From Acorus gramineus (taxonomy: Eukaryota > Streptophyta > Magnoliopsida > Acorales > Acoraceae), in the NCBI GenBank assembly GCA_030737835.1, contig CM060856.1:18641116-18705115 (forward strand): a stretch of 64,000 bases of DNA, read 5' to 3'. A model generated the notes under the pieces. That model saw only the letters and a program-made list of their open reading frames with translations, did not search any database and had not been told where the DNA came from. How positions within the stretch are numbered: the first letter of the stretch is position 1; every line of letters starts with the position of its first letter. This document shows, in pieces, positions 56,701-64,000 of the stretch. The translations under genes were made by a program, and so were the position numbers.

Positions 56701-59700
56701 GACTCAGTCTTTAGCTTCCGCACTTGGTGTATATATTATGTCAGCCCTGCTTTTATCTGTGTGTCATTTTAGTGATTGTTTGTGGTTTATTATTGATTTC
56801 CTGTTACTGATATCATATATACACTTGCCGCGTCCCGGGGACGGCCGCCCTGGGGCGTGACAAAAGTTGGTATCAGAGCCTGGTCCTGTCAGAGCCAAAT
56901 GTCTTCTTTTTCATAGAGATGAGTCCTAGGATTTCTATATGCGTATTCTGATCCTAGTGTCTGGTTTTCTTAGGTTGCTGATATGCCTCCTCGCAGAGGA
57001 CGACGCGGACGTGGTCCCTCTCGACCCTTGGAGGTCTCCGGACCTGCCAGGGTCGAGAATGCTATTGGTGAGTCCTCAGCCGAGAGGTCAGGACCAGCGC
57101 AGGAGCCTCCTGCCTGGGAGCGCGCGATTGCGCGGTTAGCAGATATGGTGGAGACCCAGACGAGGATGTTAGCAGATCAGGCACGGGAGATACAGGAGCT
57201 GCGGGCAGCCCGCGAGGCAGTACCGCAGGTTCCCTTGGCGGCAGATCCGCCTGTAGTGCCTGATACACCCCCAGTCCCCGAGGTGGAGATTCCGGCGACC
57301 AGAGTTCAGGATCCTCGAGAGAGGGAGATGGGGCTAGAGGCAGCAGCGAGGGTCCAGCAGAGTGGACTCTCAGCCTTTTTGAAGCTCCATCCTCCCGAGT
57401 TCAGAGGACAGACGGAGGACCCCCTTGCTCCGGAGAGATGGCTGATGGAGGTGGATACCATCTTCTCCACGATGCTATGCACAGACCGCCAGAGGGTCTC
57501 CCTGGCTGCGTTTATGCTGAAGGGTAGCGCCGCCGAGTGGTGGGCTACTAGATCAGTTGACATTCCAGAGGGACTGGAGCAGCTCACCTGGGCGGGATTC
57601 AGGGGATATTTCTTGGAGGAGTATTTCCCCTTCTCGACCCGACAGCTAGTGGAGCGGGAGTTTGAGCAGCTGACTCAGGGCACCATGTCCGTCGCTGAGT
57701 ACTCCACGCGGTTCACGAGGCTGTCCAGGTTCGCTCCAGCTCTGGTGATGGATGAGGTGTCGAGGTGCCGTCGGTTCGAGCTCGGTCTGAGCAATGCCAT
57801 CCGAGTGCACGTCACCGCCCAGGGATTCACGAGGTACTCCGACTTGGTCTCGCGGGCGAAGACAGTCGAGAGAGACCTCGGGATCCAGGTGAGGGCTCCG
57901 ACCCCGTCGACAGAGCAGAGGCCACCCAGAGGCCAGGACAGAGGGCAGCGGAAGAAGAAGAGGGCCCGCTTCGAGCAGTCAGCGGCTCCCTCTCTTCCAG
58001 CAGATGTGGTGCCAGCGCGAGGCCCAGCACCCATCGCAGCCGTGCCGGTCCAGTCGAGGCGACCGGAGACGAGGCGCTGTTATCACTGTCAGCGCGTCGG
58101 GCATATCTTGTATAATTGCCCTGACGCAGGCCGACCCAGAGTGATGCCTCAGCAGCAGCAGCAGCAGTTGCAGCAGCAGCCGTTTCAGCAGCAGTTGCAG
58201 CAGCGCCAGCAGCAGCAGCCTCAGCGCCAGCCGCAGCAGCAGCCTCAGCGTCAGCAGCAGCAGCCACAGGGTGGCCGTGCTGATCAGAGGAGGCAGCCAG
58301 CGCAGCAGGCGAGGCGTGCCATTGCTCCTCAGCCTCAGTTCGTTCAGGGCCGAGTGGCAGCGCTTTCGGCAGAGGAGGCCCAGGCATCAGGCAGCGTGGT
58401 CAGAGGTACTGTTCAGATCTCCCAGCTTCCTGCTTATGTACTATTTGATTCCGGAGCCACCCACTCGTTCGTGTCTCCCGCTTTCGCGAGACGGACGGGT
58501 GTGGCGTCCGCTCCTCTAGATGCTGTGTTAGAGGTAGCATTGCCCGTGGGAGACCGGATTCTCCTCAGTTCTGTGTACCGAGGGTGCACGGTGGAGATCG
58601 CGGATCATGAGTTTCCGGTAGAGCTGGTGGAGCTCGCGATGTCGGATTTTGATGCCATCCTGGGGATGGATTGGCTTGCAGCTAGTCATGCCAGCATCGA
58701 CTGTTTCGCCAAGTCGGTGTCGTTCCACCTTCCTGGTCGGAGGTCTTTCCAGTACGTGGGCGATCGAGACGTAGCTCCTTTGGGGTTCGTGTCGTCCATG
58801 CAGGCGTGGAGACTCCTTCAGGGTGGATGCGAGGGCTTTCTGGCTTATATTGCTCTGGAGGATGCACCGCTGCGGGCAGATATCAGTCAGACTCCAGTCG
58901 TGGCAGAGTTTCCTGAGGTTTTCCCCGACGATCTTCCGGGATTACCGCCGGACCGCGCGATTGAGTTTGAGATCAATCTGCTTCCGGGGACCGAGCCAGT
59001 TTCGAGGGCTCCGTACCGGATGGCTCCCGCAGAGCTGAGGGTGCTGAAGGAGCAGTTGGAGGAGTTGCTGGAGAAGGGCTTCGCACGTCCGAGCGTGTCT
59101 CCGTGGGGAGCCCCTGTCCTGTTCGTCCGGAAGAAGGACGGTTCACTGCGGCTGTGTATTGATTACAGGCAGTTGAATAAGCGGACAGTGAAGAACAAGT
59201 ACCCGTTGCCGCGGATCGACGATCTGTTTGACCAGCTTCAGGGAGCGTGTGTCTTTTCCAAGATCGATCTCCGCTCGGGGTACTACCAGTTGAAGATCCG
59301 GGAGTCAGATATTCCGAAGACGGCCTTTCGCACCCGGTACGGGCACTACGAGTTCAGAGTACTGCCTTTCGGGTTGACGAACGCGCCGGCGGCCTTCATG
59401 GATCTGATGAACCGGGTATTTCGACCCTTCCTCGACTCCTTTGTGGTAGTATTCATCGATGACATATTGGTGTACTCGAGGAGTCTGGAGGAGCACGCTC
59501 ACCACCTCCGCACTGTTTTGGAGACTCTGGCTGGACATCAGTTGTTCGCCAAGTTCAGCAAGTGCGAGTTCTGGTTGGAGCGGATGGCCTTTCTGGGCCA
59601 TGTGATTTCCGGTGAGGGTATAGCTGTGGACCCGGAGAAGACGCTCGCCGTGTCGAATTGGCGTCGACCGTCGAACCCCACAGAGATTCGTAGCTTCTTG

Positions 59701-60000
59701 GGCTTGGCGGGTTATTATAGGAGGTTTGTGGAGGGTTTCTCCAAGATAGCCGTTCCTCTTACCCGCCTCACTCGGAAAGACGTTCGGTTCGAGTGGTCCC
59801 CTTCTTGCGAGGAGAGCTTCCAGGAGCTGAAGCGAAGACTCACCTCAGCGCCGGTTCTTACCCTTCCATCTGGGAGCGGTGGGTTCGCAGTATACACAGA
59901 TGCATCGCAGTTGGGTGTGGGCGGCGTCCTGATGCAGTACGGTAAGGTGGTGGCTTACGCGTCTCGTCAGTTGAAGCCCCATGAGCAGAACTACCCCCTG
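50780..60000 (+). mobile_element. Chromovirus E3: 5' LTR and gag-pol, abutting the next copy
   Basis: The 5' LTR occupies 50780-51018 and 54163-56862 (about 2.94 kb net) and is interrupted by an inverted solo LTR. The primer site TGGTATCAGAGCC follows at about 56868-56880. Gag-pol runs open from 56983. Near 60000 the sequence passes directly into the right half of another copy's LTR, so no 3' LTR of its own is present in the window. It is incomplete. Confidence 0.88.
51019..54157 (-). mobile_element. Inverted chromovirus solo LTR inside the E3 LTR
   Basis: A 3,139-bp LTR running TGTCACGCCCC...TATATAACA on the plus strand, flanked by the exact 5-bp repeat CGGGG (51014-51018 and 54158-54162). 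No internal region is present, as expected after recombination between the two LTRs of one element. Its minisatellite near 51560-51870 has about four units of about 85-90 bp (CACCCTCACCCTCACCC plus GGGTGACATAGG), against two in E1 and E2. Confidence 0.9.
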
Positions 60001-60012
60001 TTCTCATGTTAG
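56983..60012 (+). CDS. E3 gag-pol, open from gag to RNase H
   Basis: A single frame of about 1,009 codons, the best preserved coding stretch of the family here. Gag is at residues 1 to about 350 ([28 protein letters not shown]). The CCHC knuckle starts at Cys366 ([14 protein letters not shown]), followed by a Gln-rich linker at about 388-430. The protease has its catalytic Asp at 489 (FDSGATHSF). Reverse transcriptase has FIDD at 824-827. RNase H begins around 965 with Asp973 ([11 protein letters not shown]). Gag and pol in one frame is usual for this clade. The last residues are not native, since the element meets the neighbouring LTR there. No integrase is present. Confidence 0.9.
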   Translation: MPPRRGRRGRGPSRPLEVSGPARVENAIGESSAERSGPAQEPPAWERAIARLADMVETQTRMLADQAREIQELRAAREAVPQVPLAADPPVVPDTPPVPEVEIPATRVQDPREREMGLEAAARVQQSGLSAFLKLHPPEFRGQTEDPLAPERWLMEVDTIFSTMLCTDRQRVSLAAFMLKGSAAEWWATRSVDIPEGLEQLTWAGFRGYFLEEYFPFSTRQLVEREFEQLTQGTMSVAEYSTRFTRLSRFAPALVMDEVSRCRRFELGLSNAIRVHVTAQGFTRYSDLVSRAKTVERDLGIQVRAPTPSTEQRPPRGQDRGQRKKKRARFEQSAAPSLPADVVPARGPAPIAAVPVQSRRPETRRCYHCQRVGHILYNCPDAGRPRVMPQQQQQQLQQQPFQQQLQQRQQQQPQRQPQQQPQRQQQQPQGGRADQRRQPAQQARRAIAPQPQFVQGRVAALSAEEAQASGSVVRGTVQISQLPAYVLFDSGATHSFVSPAFARRTGVASAPLDAVLEVALPVGDRILLSSVYRGCTVEIADHEFPVELVELAMSDFDAILGMDWLAASHASIDCFAKSVSFHLPGRRSFQYVGDRDVAPLGFVSSMQAWRLLQGGCEGFLAYIALEDAPLRADISQTPVVAEFPEVFPDDLPGLPPDRAIEFEINLLPGTEPVSRAPYRMAPAELRVLKEQLEELLEKGFARPSVSPWGAPVLFVRKKDGSLRLCIDYRQLNKRTVKNKYPLPRIDDLFDQLQGACVFSKIDLRSGYYQLKIRESDIPKTAFRTRYGHYEFRVLPFGLTNAPAAFMDLMNRVFRPFLDSFVVVFIDDILVYSRSLEEHAHHLRTVLETLAGHQLFAKFSKCEFWLERMAFLGHVISGEGIAVDPEKTLAVSNWRRPSNPTEIRSFLGLAGYYRRFVEGFSKIAVPLTRLTRKDVRFEWSPSCEESFQELKRRLTSAPVLTLPSGSGGFAVYTDASQLGVGGVLMQYGKVVAYASRQLKPHEQNYPLFSC

Positions 60013-63000
60013 GAAACCTCGACTTATGCATGGGTCCTACTAGTTTGATTTATTAAATTAAATGCGAACTTATAGTATTTTAACACGCCTTGGGGAATAT
60101 TAAGGGGCCTTGCGAGGTCAACATTGAGACCCGCGCTAGGGTACTCCCTGTTCCTTGTTTGGTTGTCGGGATGTCCTATATCGGGACCTCATGGTGCCCT
60201 CCCAAGGTTTCTTTTCCCAATAATATTATATATGTTCCCCGCATCTTGGTTATGCGCCCTGGAGGAATTCTGAAGAATTCATGGCGTTAGAGTTGTTGAG
60301 ATGTGTTGTCGGCGGATCCGAGTGGATCATATGCGTATGGATAGGCTGTTTTATTCCCTTCGTTGGATCCGTATAGAGACTGCCCCAGCGTTAGAAATGC
60401 CGTCCCGTGAGAGGGCTCCCATCAGTAGGTACCTCCTGATTTTGGATTCGGACTGTGCTGAATGTGGGAGTGGCCAAGCGGCCTACGGAGTGGAGGAGAG
60501 ACTATCGGTGGACCAAGGGTGATTAACAGCCTAGTCAATCCCAATATCCTATGTCACCATATTGAGGGGTGAGGGTGAGGGTGTGGTGGGTCGGCGATGT
60601 AGCGACCCACTGGATTGTGTAGTTCCTGCCACTTTGAGGCTTGATTATTTATTTGTGGTTGATATAATTGTGATGCATGGGTTGTGCTATTCACTGAGCG
60701 TGTGGCTCACCCCTCGCATAATTTTTCTCCAGTTATCACTGAGTCGGACTGAAGGAGGAGCTCCCCAAGAGACTTCATCAGTAGCGGAGCAGCGCCACGT
60801 CCCACGAGTGTTAGAGGCCATCAGCATCCTTTCTTTTGATTGTATGTATATATTTTCGTGCTTGGGCACCGTTTGTATATTATTTGGATGTATGTGTGTA
60901 TATTGGCTCTCACAGGACAGTTGATTATGTATCGAGTCTGTAGTATGTTTTTGAATTACAGACTCAATCTTTTAGCTTCCGCTATCTGTGTATATATCAT
61001 GTCAGCCTTGCTTTGTTGTCTGTGTTGTCATTTTAGCTGTTATTTAGAGTATGTTATTGACCTCCAGTTTAGATTATTGATATCATGTATACACTTGCCG
61101 CGTCCCGGGGACGGCCGCCCTGGGGCGTGACAAAAGTTGGTATCAGAGCCTGGTCTTGTTAGAGCCAATTGTCTTCTTTTCGTAGAGATGAGTCCTAGGA
61201 TTTCTATATGAGTATTCTGATCCTAGTGTCTGATTTTCTTAGGTTGCTGATATGCCTCCTCGCAGAGGACGGCGCGGATGTGGTCCCTCTCGACCTTTGG
61301 AGGTTTCCGGACCTACCAGAGGCGAGGATGCTACTGGAGAGTCCTCGGCCGTGAGGCCAGGATCGACGCAGGAGCCTCCTGCCTGGGAGCGCGCGTTCGC
61401 GCGGATAGCGGATTTGGTGGAGACCCAAACCAGGGCACTGGAGGCCCAGACGAGAGTATTGGCTAAGCAGGCGCGAGAGATACAGGAGCTGAGGGCGACC
61501 CGTGATGCAGTTCCACAGGTCCGCTTGGTGGCAGATCCGCTAGTGGTACCCGACGTACCCCCAGTCCCCGTGGTGGTTCTGGCGGTGAGAGTTCAGGATC
61601 CCCAGGAGAGGGAGGTGGGGCTAGAGGCTGCAGCGCGAGTGCAGCAGAGCGGCCTCGCTGCCTTTCTGAAGCTCCACCCTCCTGAGTTCCATGGCCAGAC
61701 GGCGGATCCCCTTGCCCGATAGCGTTGGTTGATGGAGGTGGATACGATCTTCTCGACCATGCTTTGCACCGATCGCCAGCGAGTCTCCCTGGCCACCTTT
61801 ATGCTGAAGGGTAGCGCCGCCGACTGGTGGGCTACTAGATCAGTGGACATCCCCGAGGGAGTGGAGCAGCTTACATGGGCGGGATTCCGGAGGTATTTCT
61901 TGGAGGAGTACTTCCCGTTCTCGACGCGCCAGATAGTGATGCAGGAGTTTGAGCAGCTGATGCAGGGCTCTATGTCTGTCGCTGACTACTCCACGCGCTT
62001 CACGAGGCTGTCCAGATTCACCCCAGCCTTGGTGATGGACGAGGAGACGAGGTGCCGTCGTTTTGAGCTCGGTCTCAGCAGCGTCATTCGGGTACATGTC
62101 ACCTCCCAGGCATTCACGAGGTACTCGGACTTGGTGTCTCGGGCGAAGACAGTCGAGCGAGACCTCGGGATCCTCGTGAGGGTTTCAACCCCTTCGGCAG
62201 ACCAGAGACCTCCCAGGAGCCAGGACCAGGGACAGCGCAAGAAGAAGAGGCCCCGCTTTGATCAGTTAGCGGCTGCCTCTCCTCCAGCAGATGTGGTGCC
62301 AGTGGGCGGTTCAACACCCATCACGGCGGTGCCAGTCCAGTCCAGGCGACCAGAGACACGGCGCTGTTATCACTGTCAGTGCATCGGGCATATCTTGTAT
62401 AATTGCCCTGATGCTGGCCGACCCCGCGTGCTGCCTCCACAGCAGCAGCAGCAGTTACAGCAGCAGCCATACCAGCAGTAGCAGCCTCAGCGCCAGCCGC
62501 AGCAGCAACCTCAGCGCCAGCCGCAGCAGCAACCTCAGCGTCAGCAGCAGCAACCACAGGGTGGCCGAGCTGACCAGAGGAGGCAGCCAACGCAGCCGGC
62601 GAGGCGTGCCCCTGCTCCTCAGCCGCAGTTTGTTCAGGGCCGAGTGGCAGCGCTTTCGACAGAGGAGGCTCAGGCATCAGGCAGCGTGGTCCGAGGTATT
62701 GTTCAGATCTCCCAGCTCCCTGCATATGTGTTGTTTGATTCCAGAGCCACGCACTCGTTCGTGTCTCCCGCTTTTGCGAGACGGATGGGCGTGGCGTCCG
62801 CCCCTTTAGATGCTATCCTGGAGATATCATTGCCCGTAGGAGACCGTATTCTCCTCCGTTCTGTGTACCGAGGGTGTACGGTGGTGGTTGCGGAGCATGA
62901 GTTTCCAGTGGAGTTGGTGGAGCTCGCGATGACGGACTTTGATGCCATCCTGGGAATGGATTGGCTTGCGGCTAGTCACGCCAGCATCGACTGTTTTGCC

Positions 63001-64000
63001 AAGTCGGTGTCTTTCCACCTTCCGGGTCGGAGGTCTTTCCAATTCGTGGGCGATCGTGACGTAGCCCCTTTGGGGTTCGTGTCGTCCATGCAGGCGTGGA
63101 GACTCCTTCAGGGAGGATGCGAGGGCTTTCTGGCGTACATTGCTCAAGAGGATGCACCGCTGCAGGCAGATATCAGTCAGACTCCGGTCGTGGCAGAGTA
63201 TCCCGAGGTTTTCCTCGATGATCTTCCGAGATTACCACCGGATCGCGCGATCGAGTTTGAGATAAATCTGATTCCGGAGACCGAGCCGATTTTGAGAGCT
63301 CCGTATCGGATGGCCCCTGCAGAGCTGAGGGTGCTCAAGGAGCAGTTGGAGGAGTTGCTGGAGAAGGGCTTCGCACGTCCGAGTGTTTCTCCGTGGGGAG
63401 CCCCTGTCCTGTACGTCCGGGAAGAAGGACAGTTCGCTGCGGCTTTGTATCAAATACAGGCAGCTGAACAATCGGACAGTAAAGAACAAGTACCCCTTGC
63501 CGCAGATTTATGATCTGTTTGACCAGCTCCAGGGAGCGCGAGTCTTTTCTAAGATCGATCTCCGCTCGGGCTACTATCAGCTGAAGATCCGGGAGTCAGA
63601 CATTCCGAAGACGGCCTTTCGTACCCGGTATGGGCACTACGAGTTCAGAGTACTGCCGTTCGGGTTGACGAATGCGCCAGCGGCCTTCATGGATCTGATG
63701 AACCGGGTGTTTCGGCCCTTCCTCGACTCCTTTGTGGTAGTATTCATCGATTACATATTGGTGTACTCGAGGAGTCTTGAGGAGCACGCTCACCATCTTC
63801 GCACTGTCTTGCAGACTTTGGCCAGATATCAGTTGTTCACCAAGTTCAGCAAGTGCGAGTTCTGGTTGGAGCGTATGGCCTTTCTAGGCCATGTGATATC
63901 TGGCGAGGGCATATCTGTGGACCCGGAGAAGACGCTCGCCGTGTCGAATTGGCGTTGACCGTCGAACCCCACAGAGATTCGGAGCTTCCTGGGCTTGGCG
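60001..64000 (+). mobile_element. Chromovirus E4, partial LTR and gag-pol, runs off the window
   Basis: The right part of a 5' LTR (60001-61132, ending GGGGCGTGACA) is followed by the primer site TGGTATCAGAGCC at about 61138-61150. Gag is at 61252 onward, the CCHC knuckle near 62380, protease near 62740 and reverse transcriptase from about 63340 to the edge. The parts and order match E2 and E3. It is broken, with about four breaks in the visible part. The remainder lies outside the window. Confidence 0.87.
61252..63958 (+). pseudogene. E4 gag, protease and reverse transcriptase remains
   Basis: Recognisable pieces are [20 protein letters not shown] at the start, the gag core ([19 protein letters not shown]), the knuckle CYHCQCIGHILYNC, a Gln-rich linker, the protease region, and reverse transcriptase motifs ([37 protein letters not shown]). 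They serve the same roles as in E3. The copy is broken. Confidence 0.82.

Overview
This is flowering-plant nuclear DNA, probably from a large, repeat-rich genome. The evidence is plant-type spliced transposon genes, a Met-tRNA primer site on chromodomain Ty3/gypsy elements, a Tat-type Ty3/gypsy element, plant LINE, SINE, hAT, CACTA, MULE and PIF/Harbinger elements, and AT-rich spacer. I see no convincing host gene. Almost everything supportable is a transposable element or its remains, nested several layers deep. The lineage within flowering plants cannot be told from what I see.

Layout. 1-1.9 kb: a 5'-truncated LINE (minus). 2.6-3.3 kb: a small Ty1/copia remnant. 3.3-10 kb: AT-rich spacer with a degenerate phrase repeat, a SINE, a hAT-like element beside a 23-base G run, a MITE, a non-autonomous CACTA element and a 428-bp hAT MITE. 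10.1-12.0 kb: the 3' part of a second LINE, split by a 1.1-kb hAT element. 12.0-23.3 kb: a nest of three layers, a MITE holding a Tat-type solo LTR, which holds a full-length Tekay-like chromovirus (E1, 12270-22322). 23.3-44.8 kb: a PIF/Harbinger DNA transposon of about 8.3 kb once its guests are removed. It carries a decayed MYB/SANT-like gene, a nearly intact DDE transposase gene and a third small ORF with an RNase H1 N-terminal/viroplasmin-like domain. Its guests are a hAT element, a foldback MULE and a second full-length chromovirus (E2, 30437-41370, minus). 45.1-46.6 kb: a second foldback MULE holding a Tat LTR. 47.4 kb to the end: a Tat element cut by a chromovirus LTR, which is cut by a third chromovirus (E3), whose own LTR is cut by an inverted solo LTR. 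A fourth copy (E4) abuts E3 and runs out of the window.

How the parts relate. The PIF transposase and SANT-like genes lie on the same strand in the usual two-gene arrangement of that superfamily. The chromoviruses have LTRs of about 3 kb, each with a very GC-rich, tandemly repeated block and a (GGGTGA)n minisatellite, and a single gag-pol frame ending in a chromodomain. Target-site duplications fix many nesting joints: GCTTG for E1, GTATG for E2, CGGGG for the inverted solo LTR, 8-bp repeats for three hAT elements and 9-bp near-repeats for two MULEs. These give a clear order of insertion.
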